Part shown: in pieces, positions 1-13,375 of the stretch
How positions within the stretch are numbered: the first letter of the stretch is position 1
How the letters are laid out: every line of letters starts with the position of its first letter
Origin: Nocardioides rotundus
GTDB lineage: Bacteria; Actinomycetota; Actinomycetes; Propionibacteriales; Nocardioidaceae
Direction of reading: 5' to 3'
Length of the DNA stretch: 64,000 bases
Assembly (NCBI RefSeq): GCF_019931675.1
Contig: NZ_CP082922.1
Location: 806,001 to 870,000 of the forward strand
The notes under the pieces: model-generated
What the model was told of the DNA's origin: nothing
Database searches by the model: none
What the model saw: the letters and a program-made list of their open reading frames with translations, nothing else
Translations under genes and position numbers: made by a program

Positions 1-517
1 CCACCTGCGCCGGCAGGTTGCTGCCGGTGTTCCTCTCCTCGAAGGTCGACAACGGAGCCAGCTGGGAGTAGCGCAGGTTGAGGCGGGTGTAGGCGTCGTA
101 CACCCCGCGGCTGACCGCCTCCCCGTCGTCGGCGCCGGTGAGCACCCCCTCGGACTTCTTGCCCATGACGATCGCGGTGCCGGTGTCCTGGCACATCGGC
201 AGCACGCCGCCGGCGGAGATGTTGACGTTCTTGAGCAGGTCGAGCGCGACGAAGCGGTCGTTGCCGGAGGCTTCCGGGTCGTCGATGATCCGCCGCAGCT
301 GCGCGAGGTGGCCGGGGCGCAGGTAGTGGCTGATGTCGTGCATCGCCTCCTCGGTCAGCCGCCGGATCGCCTCCGGCTCCACGGTGAGGAAGGTCCGCCC
401 GTCGACCTCGACCGTGGAGACCCCCTCGGTCGTCAGGAGGCGGTACGGCGTCTCGTCGGCGCCGTTCGAGCCCGCGGTCGGTAGGAGGTCGGAGTATCGG
501 AACTCTGCGTCAGCCAC
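1..517 (-). CDS. fumA: Class I (Fe-S) fumarate hydratase, N-terminal part
   Basis: Converts fumarate to malate in the citric acid cycle, in the cytoplasm. About 172 N-terminal residues are present; the rest runs off the left edge (the family is about 550 aa). The segment [16 protein letters not shown] has the conserved cluster-ligand cysteine (residue 109) of the iron-sulfur FumA/FumB family, and LRYSQLAPL and NTGSNLPAQ are further family motifs. The start is a GTG at 515-517 followed by [12 protein letters not shown]; there is no clear Shine-Dalgarno sequence, so the exact start is less sure than the family. It is divergent from the flavoprotein gene at 588. Class II FumC is excluded by the sequence. 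Confidence 0.9.
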   Translation of the reverse strand, partial: MADAEFRYSDLLPTAGSNGADETPYRLLTTEGVSTVEVDGRTFLTVEPEAIRRLTEEAMHDISHYLRPGHLAQLRRIIDDPEASGNDRFVALDLLKNVNISAGGVLPMCQDTGTAIVMGKKSEGVLTGADDGEAVSRGVYDAYTRLNLRYSQLAPLSTFEERNTGSNLPAQV

Positions 518-587
518 GGGCGACAAGATATCCGGCGACGTCGGTCCCAGCGCGGCATGGATCGAGCCGCGACGGTGTTGACCCGCC

Positions 588-1664
588 ATGGAGATCTGGG
601 ACTCGATCGTGGTCGGCGCCGGTCAGGCCGGTCTCGGGGCGTCCTACCACCTGCGGCGCAGGGGGATCGAGCACCTGGTGCTCGACGGCAACCCGGCGCC
701 CGGCGGCGCCTGGCAGCATCGCTGGGACTCGCTGACCATGGACGACGTGCACGGGGTCGCCGATCTGCCGGACGCGGTGGCGCCGGACCGCTCGGAGCGG
801 CGCGCGAACGAGGTCGTGCCCGGATACTTCGCCGACTACGAGCGGCTGCACGACCTGCCGGTGCTGCGCCCGGTGCGCGTCGACCGGGTCGAGCCCGACG
901 GGGACCTGCTGCGGGTCCGGGCCGGCGACCGGTCGTGGCGGACCCGCACCCTGGTCAACGCCACCGGCACCTGGACCCGGCCGTTCGTGCCGCACTACCC
1001 GGGGATCGAGACCTTCGCTGGGGAGCAGTTCCACACCGCGAGCTACCCCGGGCGCGAGCACCTGCGGGGGCGCCGGGTGCTGGTCGTCGGCGGCGGCGCC
1101 TCGGCGGTCCAGTTCATCGGGGAGCTGGCGCCCATCGCCGACACCCTGTGGGTGACCCGCCGACCACCCGTGTGGCGCGAGGACTTCGACGCCGCGGCCG
1201 GCCTGCGGGCGGTCACCGCGGTCGAGGAGCGGGTACGGCGCGGCCTGCCGCCCGCGAGCGTCGTCAGCGTCACCGGCCTGGCGCTGCGACCCCAGGAGCA
1301 GGAGGCCGCGGAGCTCGGGGCCTACGACCGGCACCCGATGTTCGCCCGGATCGAGCCGCGCGGAGTCCGGTGGGCCGACGGCGCCTTCGAGCCCGTGGAC
1401 GTGATCGTGTGGGCCACCGGCTTCCGGCCGGCCGTCGACCACCTGGCGCCGCTGGCGTTGCGCTCGCCCGAGGGCGGGATCGCGCTCGAGCCGGTGCCGG
1501 GCAAAGTGCAGGGCGCGACGACCGCCGTACGCGACCCGCGGATCCAACTCGTCGGCTACGGTCCCTCGGCCTCCACCATCGGCGCCTCCCGGGCCGGGCG
1601 GCAGGCCGCCTTGGCGGTCGAGCGAGCGCTGCGGGACGCCGCCGGGGTCGAGCGCGCCGGCTGA
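588..1664 (+). CDS. FAD/NAD(P)-binding oxidoreductase (flavin monooxygenase-like)
   Basis: A 358-aa two-dinucleotide-binding-domain flavoprotein. The N-terminal Rossmann motif VVGAGQAG (residues 8-15) should bind FAD, GGGASA (168-173) should bind NAD(P)H, and NATGTW (124-129) is the conserved strand between them. This layout is that of putative flavoprotein monooxygenases (CzcO/YpdA-like). The FxGxxxHxxx signature of Baeyer-Villiger enzymes is represented only loosely by [11 protein letters not shown]. The substrate cannot be told. It stands alone between the divergent fumarase gene and the thiamine operon, and an inverted repeat follows its stop codon. Confidence 0.8.
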   Translation: MEIWDSIVVGAGQAGLGASYHLRRRGIEHLVLDGNPAPGGAWQHRWDSLTMDDVHGVADLPDAVAPDRSERRANEVVPGYFADYERLHDLPVLRPVRVDRVEPDGDLLRVRAGDRSWRTRTLVNATGTWTRPFVPHYPGIETFAGEQFHTASYPGREHLRGRRVLVVGGGASAVQFIGELAPIADTLWVTRRPPVWREDFDAAAGLRAVTAVEERVRRGLPPASVVSVTGLALRPQEQEAAELGAYDRHPMFARIEPRGVRWADGAFEPVDVIVWATGFRPAVDHLAPLALRSPEGGIALEPVPGKVQGATTAVRDPRIQLVGYGPSASTIGASRAGRQAALAVERALRDAAGVERAG

Positions 1665-1668
1665 CGCG

Positions 1669-1715
1669 GACCGTGGAGCCTAGCTGTCACAGGTTGTCAG
1701 TCAGACTCCACGGTC
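1669..1715 (+). terminator. Inverted repeat after the flavoprotein gene
   Basis: GACCGTGGAG at 1669-1678 is exactly complementary to CTCCACGGTC at 1706-1715, with a 27-nt loop, and pairing continues imperfectly for about three more bases inside. It begins 5 nt after the stop codon, so a terminator-like role is the simplest reading. The loop is long and there is no U tract, so an operator is also possible. Between it and the riboswitch (about 1716-1880) I see no gene. Confidence 0.35.
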
Positions 1716-1898
1716 GGCCGCCGAAGCGGCACGACACGAGCCTAGGGAGCGCCCGCGGCCCGCACCATGGCCCGGCCGGCCCATTTCCGACCGGCCCGAT
1801 CAGGCCCCGTGGACCACCCGGGGTGACTAGGGCGCAGGCGCATCACACCCGATGAGGGGGAGAGCGGCTTGTCTCGCGTCTGCTAGCGTCGATGACGT

Positions 1899-1990
1899 CC
1901 ACACGGGAGTCCGCGGCAGCGGGCTGAGAGGGAGCTGGAGCCGCTCCGACCGTCGTACCTGATCCGGATCATGCCGGCGAAGGAAGTGAT
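1899..1990 (+). promoter_or_regulatory. TPP riboswitch (thi box) of the thiamine operon
   Basis: The conserved aptamer pieces are present in order: GGGAGTCCGC near 1905, GGCTGAGAGG at 1922-1931, and ACCTGATCCGGATCATGCC at 1957-1975 followed by GGCGAAGGAAG. A TAGCGT box at 1884-1889 could be the -10 element. The 3' conserved strand of the aptamer holds the purine-rich GAAGGAAG that lies 6-13 nt before the thiE ATG at 1997. Ligand binding would therefore hide the ribosome-binding site, a translational off-switch when thiamine diphosphate is plentiful. The aptamer recognition is direct; the mechanism is inferred from its position. Confidence 0.93.
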
Positions 1991-1996
1991 TTCTCG

Positions 1997-2631
1997 ATGG
2001 TCACCACGTTCTCCGACACGGGGAGCACCCGCCCCGCGCGCGCTGTCCCGCGGCTGTTCTGCCTGGTCTCGGGCGCCGACCAGCTCGCCCTGCTCCCGGC
2101 GCTCGCCCTGGCCGGCGTCGACGGCTTCCAGGTCCGGGAGAAGGGCGGCAGCACGCGCGACCTGGTGGGCCTGACCCGCCACGTCATCGGCGCGGTCCGC
2201 CCGCACGGCGCCGCCGTCGTGGTCAACGACCGGCTCGACGTGGCCCTCGCCGTGGGTGCCGACGGGGTGCACCTGGGCCAGGACGACCTCCCGGTCGCCG
2301 CTGCGCACGCGATGGCGCCCAACCTGCTGGTCGGCGCGACCTGCCGGGACCGCGGCGACTGCCGGAAGGCGGTGGCCGAGGGAGCGTCGTACGCCGGCTT
2401 CGGGCCGCTGTTCGCGACGACGTCCAAGGACGGCCTGCCCGACCCGCTCGGACCCCAGGCGCTCACCGGCGCCGCCGGCCTGCTGCCGCTCATCGGCATC
2501 GGCGGGGTCGACGCGGCCGGCGCCAAGGAGGCCCGCGACGCGGGCGCGCACGGGGTCGCGGTGATCGGCGCGATCTGGCGACAACCCGACCCACTCTCGG
2601 CAGCGGAGGAGCTGGTGCGGGCGGTGGCCTG

Positions 2632-2632
<1 letters not shown>
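1997..2632 (+). CDS. thiE: Thiamine-phosphate synthase
   Basis: Joins HMP diphosphate to thiazole phosphate to give thiamine phosphate, in the cytoplasm. At 211 aa it has the expected TIM-barrel length and motifs: QVREK (45-49), NDR (77-79), HLGQDD (92-97, metal/diphosphate site), GPLFATTSKDG and GIGGV. It is the first gene after the TPP riboswitch and its ribosome-binding site lies in the aptamer. Its stop overlaps the thiO start (TGATG), so translation is coupled. A second, less conserved ThiE-like gene lies at 4567-5139; this one has the complete active site and is the likely enzyme. Confidence 0.95.
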
Positions 2633-7492
<4,860 letters not shown>

Positions 7493-7514
7493 GCCGCCCG
7501 GCCGGAGGAACCAG

Positions 7515-7554
7515 CCGAACGGCCGGGCCCCCGCGCGGGGTTCCGGCCGTTCGG
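7515..7554 (+). terminator. Terminator of the thiamine operon
   Basis: CCGAACGGCCGG at 7515-7526 pairs perfectly with CCGGCCGTTCGG at 7543-7554. The loop region itself contains CCCC-GCGC-GGGG, so the whole 40-nt stretch can fold into one long GC-rich hairpin. It begins 23 nt after the thiC stop. A U tract is lacking, as is usual in this kind of genome. Confidence 0.8.
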
Positions 7555-7594
7555 TCGATGGGGGAGGGCCGGGCGCGAACCTAGTGTCTGGAGC

Positions 7595-8167
7595 ATGCGA
7601 ATCTTCCTCACCGTCCTGCTCGGCCTGCTCGCCCCCGTAGCGGTGGTCGGCGGCGGACTCGTCGCCGAGACCGTCAGCCACGACAACCTGACCGACGAAG
7701 TGGTTGATCGGGTCGAGGCGACCTATCCGGGCTGGCGGATCACGGACTCCAACGTCCGCGGTCGGCCCTACGTCGTCTCCGCCGCCCAGGACCGGGTGTC
7801 CACCGCCTACGTCGACCTGGCGGTGCGGGAGGGGTCGGCCTCGCTGCTGGTGCAGGAGCTGGATCTCGCCACCGACGTGGCCGAGCGCACCGCTCTGTTC
7901 GTCACCGTCCCCTACCCGGCGCCGGCCACCCCCGTGGCCGGCCCGAACGAGATATCGCCGCGCGCCCGGGTCGGCGGGCAGGTCGTGACCTTCTCCGCCC
8001 GGCTGCAGGGGGAGCGGCTGCGGGTCGGGGCCTCGGCCGGTCCGTCGCCGCGCTCGGTCGACCTGCCCGGCTTCGCCGGGATGCGGATCGCCCGGACGCC
8101 GGTCGCGACCGACCAGGGCGTCGTGGTCGAGCTGGAGGCGCGGCGCGTGCCGCTGCGCCGCGCCTGA
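7595..8167 (+). CDS. DUF2993 (LmeA-like) membrane-anchored protein
   Basis: A 190-aa protein with an N-terminal hydrophobic segment (residues 2-24) and then a beta-rich region that resembles the LmeA/DUF2993 family of envelope phospholipid-binding proteins. Family members start with a TM anchor and carry repeating V-x-V-x strands like YVVSAAQDRVSTAYVDL. Family assignment is by pattern only. A TAGTGT box at 7582-7587 lies 7 nt before the ATG, suggesting a leaderless mRNA. It follows the thiC terminator and precedes the DUF1707 gene on the same strand. The exact role is unknown. Confidence 0.6.
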   Translation: MRIFLTVLLGLLAPVAVVGGGLVAETVSHDNLTDEVVDRVEATYPGWRITDSNVRGRPYVVSAAQDRVSTAYVDLAVREGSASLLVQELDLATDVAERTALFVTVPYPAPATPVAGPNEISPRARVGGQVVTFSARLQGERLRVGASAGPSPRSVDLPGFAGMRIARTPVATDQGVVVELEARRVPLRRA

Positions 8168-8200
8168 CCGTCCCGCCGAGGGGCCGCTAGGCTGCCCGGC

Positions 8201-8848
8201 ATGGGCGAGATGGACCGGCGGCCTCCGCACGACCCGTCCCAGCTGCGCGTCTCCGACGCGGACCGGGAGAAGGTCGCCGAGGTGCTGCGCCGAGCCGCGG
8301 GGGACGGGCGGCTGGAGATGCACGAGCTGGACGAGCGGCTGGGGGCGACGTACGCCGCCAAGACCTATGCCGACCTGGTGCCGATCACCGTCGACCTGCC
8401 CGAGCATCCCGGCCGCGTCGGTCCCGCCGCCCCTCAGCGCCGTCCGGCCTCGGCCCCGGCGACGGCGAGCCACGCGAGCTCGTGGGCGGTCATGGGCGAC
8501 TGCAAGCGACGCGGGTCGTGGCGGGTCCCCGAGCGGCACACGGCGCTCTCGCTGATGGGGTCGGTGCTGCTGGACCTGCGCGAGGCGACTCTGGACGCCG
8601 ACACCACCCACATCACCGCGAACGCGGTCATGGGAGACGTGAAGGTGTACGTCGACGCGCACACGCACGTGGTGGTCGACGGCGTGCCGATCATGGGGGA
8701 CTTCAAGCAGTCGCGGGACAAGGTGCCCTTCGAGCCGCGAGCCGGCTCGCCGACGGTCGTGGTGAAGGGGATGTCCCTCATGGGCTCGGTGAGCGTCGTA
8801 CGCCTGCCTCCGCCCGGCACGCCCCGGAAGATCCTCGGGACCTACTGA
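8201..8848 (+). CDS. DUF1707 and LiaF-like C-terminal domain protein
   Basis: A 215-aa cytoplasmic protein. The N-terminal domain (about 13-60) is DUF1707: RVSDADREKVAEVLRRA, then GRLEMHELDERL. The C-terminal half (about 95-210) has the repeated MGD/MGS strands (AVMGDCKRR, LMGSVLLDLR, NAVMGDVKVYV, IMGDFKQS, SLMGSVSVV) seen in LiaF-type cell-wall-active antibiotic response proteins. This arrangement is common in actinobacteria and probably monitors envelope state. A TAGGCT box at 8188-8193 lies 7 nt before the ATG. Confidence 0.8.
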   Translation: MGEMDRRPPHDPSQLRVSDADREKVAEVLRRAAGDGRLEMHELDERLGATYAAKTYADLVPITVDLPEHPGRVGPAAPQRRPASAPATASHASSWAVMGDCKRRGSWRVPERHTALSLMGSVLLDLREATLDADTTHITANAVMGDVKVYVDAHTHVVVDGVPIMGDFKQSRDKVPFEPRAGSPTVVVKGMSLMGSVSVVRLPPPGTPRKILGTY

Positions 8849-8869
8849 GCGGCGGGGGCGGAGACAGAC

Positions 8870-8902
8870 GACCGGCCCGCCCCTGCTGAGGACGGGCCGG
8901 TC
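8870..8902. terminator. Bidirectional terminator between convergent genes
   Basis: GACCGGCCCG (8870-8879) and CGGGCCGGTC (8893-8902) form a perfect 10-bp stem with a 13-nt loop. It sits between the DUF1707 gene ending at 8848 and the importer ATPase gene ending at 8915, so it can serve both strands. Confidence 0.75.
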
Positions 8903-8914
8903 GATGTCCGCGGG

Positions 8915-10171
8915 TCAGGCCGGGGCCGCGTCCCCGGTGTGGTCCTGCTCCTCGCCCACCTTCTCGGCGTGCACCATCGCGTTGTCGCCCGGCACGATGC
9001 CAGCGTTCTCGCGGTCGATGGTGAGGTTCTCGCCGGTGGCCGGGTCGAAGAGGTGGATCTTGCGGGCATCCACCCAGATGGTGGCCTGGTCGCCCTCGGA
9101 GATCCGGCTGGACCCGTCGAGGGAGATCACCAGCTGGGTGCGCATCGACTCGCCGTCCAGATCCTTCTCCAGCTGGTTGAGCTGGTCCTGGACCTCCGGC
9201 GGCGCCTCGAACGGCACGTAGGCGTAGGCCTCGTTGCCCAGCCACTCCACCACGTCCACCTTGGCGTCGAAGGTGTCGCCCGTGGCGGACTTCTCGGCGT
9301 CGATGACCTCGGCGTCCTCGAAGTGCTCGGGCCGGATGCCGGCGATCAGCAGCCCCTTGCCGGCGGCCTTGCGCGCCTTCTCCTCCGGGATCGTCACCGT
9401 GCCGAACGGCAGCTCCAGCTGGTTGCCCTCGACCGTCGCGGGCAGGAAGTTCATCGGCGGGGAGCCGATGAAGCCGGCCACGAACAGGTTGGAGGGGTTC
9501 TCGTAGAGCTCCCGCGGGGTCGCGTGCTGCTGCAGCACGCCCCGCTTGAGGACGACGACCCGGTCGCCCAGCGTCATCGCCTCGGTCTGGTCGTGGGTGA
9601 CGTAGACCGTGGTGATCCCCAGGCGCTTCTGCAGCCGGGAGATCTCGGTGCGCATCTGGCCGCGCAGCTTGGCGTCCAGGTTGGACAGCGGCTCGTCGAA
9701 GAGGAACGCCTGCGCGTCCCGGACGATCGCGCGGCCCATGGCGACCCGCTGGCGCTGACCGCCGGAGAGGTTGCCCGGCTTGCGCTCCAGGTGCTCGTCG
9801 AGCTCCAGCGTCTTCGACGCCTCGCGCACCTTCTTGTCCACCTCGTCGTTCGGGGTGTTGGAGAGCCGCAGCGGGAACGCGATGTTCTCGTAGACGGTCA
9901 GGTGCGGGTAGAGCGCGTAGTTCTGGAACACCATCGACAGGTTCCGGTCCCGCGGCGCGAGGTCGTTGACCCGCTTCCCGCCGATGATCATGTCGCCGGA
10001 GGTGATGTCCTCCAGGCCGACGATCATCCGCAGCAGCGTGGACTTCCCGCAGCCGGAGGGCCCGACCAGGATCAGGAACTCCCCGTCCTCGACGTCGACG
10101 CTCACGTCGTTGACGGCCGGGAACCCGTCGCCGTACTTCTTCACGATGTTCTTCATCTCAATGGCAGCCAT
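8915..10171 (-). CDS. sugC: SugC/MalK-type sugar ABC transporter ATPase
   Basis: The ATP-hydrolysing subunit of a carbohydrate importer. The real start is the ATG at 10171 (MAAIEMKNIVKKYG); the longer open frame upstream is a shadow. Of 418 aa, the first ~235 are the ABC domain with Walker A GPSGCGKST (37-45), signature LSGGQ (135-139) and Walker B FLFDEP (156-161). The rest is the TOBE-containing regulatory region. Its organisation and many segments match mycobacterial SugC (trehalose). It ends the four-gene operon, 8 bp after the SugB-like gene. The sugar is inferred. Confidence 0.9.
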   Translation of the reverse strand: MAAIEMKNIVKKYGDGFPAVNDVSVDVEDGEFLILVGPSGCGKSTLLRMIVGLEDITSGDMIIGGKRVNDLAPRDRNLSMVFQNYALYPHLTVYENIAFPLRLSNTPNDEVDKKVREASKTLELDEHLERKPGNLSGGQRQRVAMGRAIVRDAQAFLFDEPLSNLDAKLRGQMRTEISRLQKRLGITTVYVTHDQTEAMTLGDRVVVLKRGVLQQHATPRELYENPSNLFVAGFIGSPPMNFLPATVEGNQLELPFGTVTIPEEKARKAAGKGLLIAGIRPEHFEDAEVIDAEKSATGDTFDAKVDVVEWLGNEAYAYVPFEAPPEVQDQLNQLEKDLDGESMRTQLVISLDGSSRISEGDQATIWVDARKIHLFDPATGENLTIDRENAGIVPGDNAMVHAEKVGEEQDHTGDAAPA

Positions 10172-10179
10172 GGTCGGCT

Positions 10180-11010
10180 TCACCCCTTCACTGCGCCGTT
10201 GGTGAGACCGGCGACGATCTTGCGCTGGAACAACAGGACGATGACGATCACCGGGATCGTCACGATGACACTGGCGGTGGCGAGCTGTCCGTACGGCGGG
10301 TTGAACGGGTCCGGGCCGACGAAGAAGCTCATCTGGGCCGGAACCGTCCGGGAGGCCGTGGTGGACGTGAGCGAGATCGCGAGCACGAACTCGTTCCACG
10401 CGAAGAAGAACGTCAGGATCGCGGCGGTGAAGACACCGGGCGCCGCGAGCGGGACGATCACCTTGCGGAACGCCTGCCACGAGGTGGCGCCGTCGACCTG
10501 GGCGGCCTGCTCCATCTCCCACGGGATCTCCCGGAAGAAGGCGGACAGGGTCCAGATCGCCAGCGGCAGCGTGAACGACATGTAGGGGATGATCAGGCCC
10601 GGCCAGGTGTTGAACAGGCCGAACGTGGTCCACATGTCGAAGAGCGGGCCGACCAGCGACACCACCGGGAACATGGCGATCGCCAGCGCCAGCGAGAGCA
10701 CCAGCCGCTTGCCCTTGAACTCCAGCCGCGCGATGGCGTACGCCGCCAGCGTGGCCAGGATGACCGACAGCACGGTCGCGATCAGCGAGATGCCGAAGGA
10801 GTTGATCAGCGCTCGGGTGAAGTCGCCGTTCTCCAGGATCGCGGTGTAGTTCTCCGTGGTGAAGTCCCGCGGGAGGAACTGCGGGCTGCCGACGGCGGTC
10901 TCGTCGACCGACTTGAACGACAGCGAGATGATCCACGCCACCGGGAACAGGCACCAGAGCATGATGAGGACGAACCCCACCCACACTCCGATCACGTTCT
11001 TGCCCTTCAT
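10180..11010 (-). CDS. sugB: Sugar ABC transporter permease, SugB/MalG-like
   Basis: A 276-aa inner-membrane permease with about six predicted helices, the first at residues 7-30. The EAA loop that contacts the ATPase is EQAAQVDGATSWQAFRKVIVPLAAPG. It is the second permease of the importer; its start overlaps the SugA-like stop by one base (TGATG). The symbol rests on operon order and the LpqY-like binding protein, not on unique motifs. Confidence 0.87.
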   Translation of the reverse strand: MKGKNVIGVWVGFVLIMLWCLFPVAWIISLSFKSVDETAVGSPQFLPRDFTTENYTAILENGDFTRALINSFGISLIATVLSVILATLAAYAIARLEFKGKRLVLSLALAIAMFPVVSLVGPLFDMWTTFGLFNTWPGLIIPYMSFTLPLAIWTLSAFFREIPWEMEQAAQVDGATSWQAFRKVIVPLAAPGVFTAAILTFFFAWNEFVLAISLTSTTASRTVPAQMSFFVGPDPFNPPYGQLATASVIVTIPVIVIVLLFQRKIVAGLTNGAVKG

Positions 11011-11966
11011 CAGCCTTCACCTCTCGCCTGGGCCAGGTCGACCTTGAAGATCTTCACGATCAGCCAGGCCAGCAGCAGCACGGACAGGAACAGCAGCACC
11101 GAGAGGGCCGACCCCATGCCGAGCTGCATCTGCTCGATCACCTGGCGGTAGGTGAGGAACGAGATCGACTCGGTGTCCTGGGCGCCCTTGGTCATCACGA
11201 AGATGTTGTCGAAGATCCGGTAGGCGTCCAGCGCCCGGAACAGCACCGCGACCATGATCGCCGAGCGCATGTTGGGCAGGATCACCTTCCACAGCCGCTG
11301 CCACCACGAGGCGCCGTCGACCTTGGCGGCCTCCAGCATGTCCTCGCTGACCTGGGACAGGCCCGCCAGCAGCAGCAGCGCCATGAACGGCGTGGTCTTC
11401 CAGATCTCTGAGACCATGATCGCGAACATCGCGTGCCAGTGGTCGCCGAACCAGTTGGTGTCCTGACCGATCCAGGGCAGCCAGTGGAACCAGGCGTTGA
11501 CGAACCCGTTGTTGAGCGAGAACGCGAACTGCCAGGCGAACGCCGAGACCACGGTGATGATGCCGTAGGGGATGAGGATCGAGGTCCGCATCAGTCCGCG
11601 GGCGAAGACGATCCGGTGCATCACCATCGCGAACGCGAAGCCGATGACCAGCTCCACGGCCACGGTGACGACCATGATCAGCACCGTGTTCCACGTGTCC
11701 CGCCAGAACAGCGAGTCGGTGAGCACGGTGACGTAGTTGTTCAGACCGATGAACTCCCGGTCGTCGGGGGCGGTCAGCCGGTAGCGGAACAGCGACAGGT
11801 AGAGCGCCTGGATCATCGGCCAGGCGGTCACCAGCAGCATCAGGACCACCGCCGGTGCGACCAGCTTCAGCCCGAGTGCGTTCTCGGCCTTCGCCCGGTC
11901 GCTGGCGTCCTTGGTCTGCTGGGACCGGTGCTTGCCGGTCTGTTCGGGTGCGACGGTGGCGCTCAT
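11010..11966 (-). CDS. sugA: Sugar ABC transporter permease, SugA/MalF-like
   Basis: A 318-aa permease with a charged cytoplasmic N-terminus of about 30 residues and then roughly six membrane helices, beginning LVAPAVVLMLLVTAWPM. The EAA loop reads LEAAKVDGASWWQRLWKVILPNMRSA. It overlaps the binding-protein gene by 4 bp (ATGA) and the next permease by 1 bp, so the operon is tightly coupled. Confidence 0.87.
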   Translation of the reverse strand: MSATVAPEQTGKHRSQQTKDASDRAKAENALGLKLVAPAVVLMLLVTAWPMIQALYLSLFRYRLTAPDDREFIGLNNYVTVLTDSLFWRDTWNTVLIMVVTVAVELVIGFAFAMVMHRIVFARGLMRTSILIPYGIITVVSAFAWQFAFSLNNGFVNAWFHWLPWIGQDTNWFGDHWHAMFAIMVSEIWKTTPFMALLLLAGLSQVSEDMLEAAKVDGASWWQRLWKVILPNMRSAIMVAVLFRALDAYRIFDNIFVMTKGAQDTESISFLTYRQVIEQMQLGMGSALSVLLFLSVLLLAWLIVKIFKVDLAQARGEG

Positions 11967-13264
11967 AGCAGCGTCCCTCCCTTCAGCACGTCCTCGATGA
12001 AGGCCTTCGATCTCTCCGGGGTCCGGTCGGACACGCCGCCCGGCGGGTGCCAGGTGCTCTGGATGGCGCTGGAGATGTCGGACCAGTACGGCGTCACCGT
12101 GCGCGGTGCGGCGTTGTCCACGCTCTGCTGGAACAGCTCGAGCAGCTCGGGCGGGTAGAGCTTCTTCAGCGCGGGGTAGTCATAGCCGTCGGTCGAGGCC
12201 GGCATGTTGCCGGTGAGCTCGGCGTTGACGCCCTGGTTCTCCGGGCTGACGATGCACTGCGCCGCTTCGGTCGCGAACTCCCGCTGGTCGGAGAAGGCGC
12301 TCACCCCGATCCCGATGCCGCCGTACGGCGGACGCGCGTCCTTGCCCTCGACGGTGCTGGGGTACGGCGCGAAGCCGATGTCCTTGGCCACGGCCGGGTC
12401 GGTCTCGTCGTAGTTGTGCCAGATGAAGGTCCAGTTGACCATGAACGATCCGGCGTCCCCGGCGAAGGTCGCGGCGGCGGTGCCCTCGTTGGACACGCTG
12501 AGGTCGCCCGGCGCCGCGTCGGACTGCGCCAGCTTCTCGATGACCTTGGCCGCCTGCACGCCGGGCTCCTCGGCGATGGTGATGTCGGCGTCCACGCCCT
12601 TCTCGGTGTTGTCGGCGATCTGGCCGCCGGCGCCCTCGATCAGCGCGTTGATCCACACGACGTAGCCCTCGTACTTGTTCGCCTGGACCCCGAGCTGGCC
12701 GCCGTTCTCGGCGGCGTTGTCGATGATCTGGTCCCAGGTGACCGGCTTGCTCATGTCGATGCCGGACTTCTCCACGAAGGACTTGCGATACCAGAGCACC
12801 TGGGTGTTGGACCAGAACGGGAAGACCACCAGTCGGTCCTTCCACGTCGCCGCGTCCAGGGCGCCCTGGAAGGTGCCCTGCTCCTCCAGCTGCTGGCGCG
12901 CCTCCTGCGGCACGGGTGCCAGGAAGCCGGCGTCGGCGAACTCCGCGGTGAACGGCGGGTCGATCGACATCAGGTCGATCTCCGGGTCCTCCGCGGCCAG
13001 TCGCCGGGCCAGCTGGATCCGCTGCTGGCTGGCGTCCTGCGGCAGCACCTGGGTGCTGATGGTGTAGTCGTCGGTCGAGCAGTTCTCGGCGACCTTGGCC
13101 TGGCCCCCCGCGTCGGGGTTGATGTACCAGGTCAGGGTCGGCTTTCCGGTGTCCGCCGAGGCCGAGCAGGCGGCCAACAGCCCCGAGAGCAGGCCGAGTG
13201 TCGCCAGGGCCGTCCCCGTGCGACGCGCCCCCGAGCGTCGGCGGGGTGGGGATGAACCGTTCAT
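11963..13264 (-). CDS. lpqY: LpqY-like sugar-binding lipoprotein
   Basis: The extracellular solute-binding protein of the importer, 433 aa. It has a signal peptide with lipobox LLAAC (lipidated Cys33). The segment QRIQLARRLAAEDPEIDLMSID followed by FTAEFADAGF is, from memory, closely similar to mycobacterial LpqY, the trehalose-recycling receptor, and STNTQVLWYRK-like SNTQVLWYRK is shared too. The operon order lpqY-sugA-sugB-sugC matches. The start ATG has a strong upstream CAGGAGGG. Trehalose is the favoured substrate, but other disaccharides are possible. Confidence 0.82.
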   Translation of the reverse strand: MNGSSPPRRRSGARRTGTALATLGLLSGLLAACSASADTGKPTLTWYINPDAGGQAKVAENCSTDDYTISTQVLPQDASQQRIQLARRLAAEDPEIDLMSIDPPFTAEFADAGFLAPVPQEARQQLEEQGTFQGALDAATWKDRLVVFPFWSNTQVLWYRKSFVEKSGIDMSKPVTWDQIIDNAAENGGQLGVQANKYEGYVVWINALIEGAGGQIADNTEKGVDADITIAEEPGVQAAKVIEKLAQSDAAPGDLSVSNEGTAAATFAGDAGSFMVNWTFIWHNYDETDPAVAKDIGFAPYPSTVEGKDARPPYGGIGIGVSAFSDQREFATEAAQCIVSPENQGVNAELTGNMPASTDGYDYPALKKLYPPELLELFQQSVDNAAPRTVTPYWSDISSAIQSTWHPPGGVSDRTPERSKAFIEDVLKGGTLL

Positions 13265-13293
13265 GCGCCCTCCTGATTGTGATGTAGGTCTCT

Positions 13294-13322
13294 TTCTAAT
13301 GCGGGGGAGCCGCTATTGGCAA
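13294..13322 (-). promoter_or_regulatory. Candidate sigma70-type promoter of the sugar importer operon
   Basis: On the minus strand TTGCCA (13322-13317) is followed after 17 nt by TTAGAA (13299-13294). This gives a 5' leader of about 25 nt that contains the CAGGAGGG ribosome-binding site of lpqY. It is a pattern match only. Confidence 0.45.
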
Positions 13323-13375
13323 CTGTTGTGCCGTGTGAGTCGCATGGGACAACCCTTCGGGGTGGTCTCGGGGCG

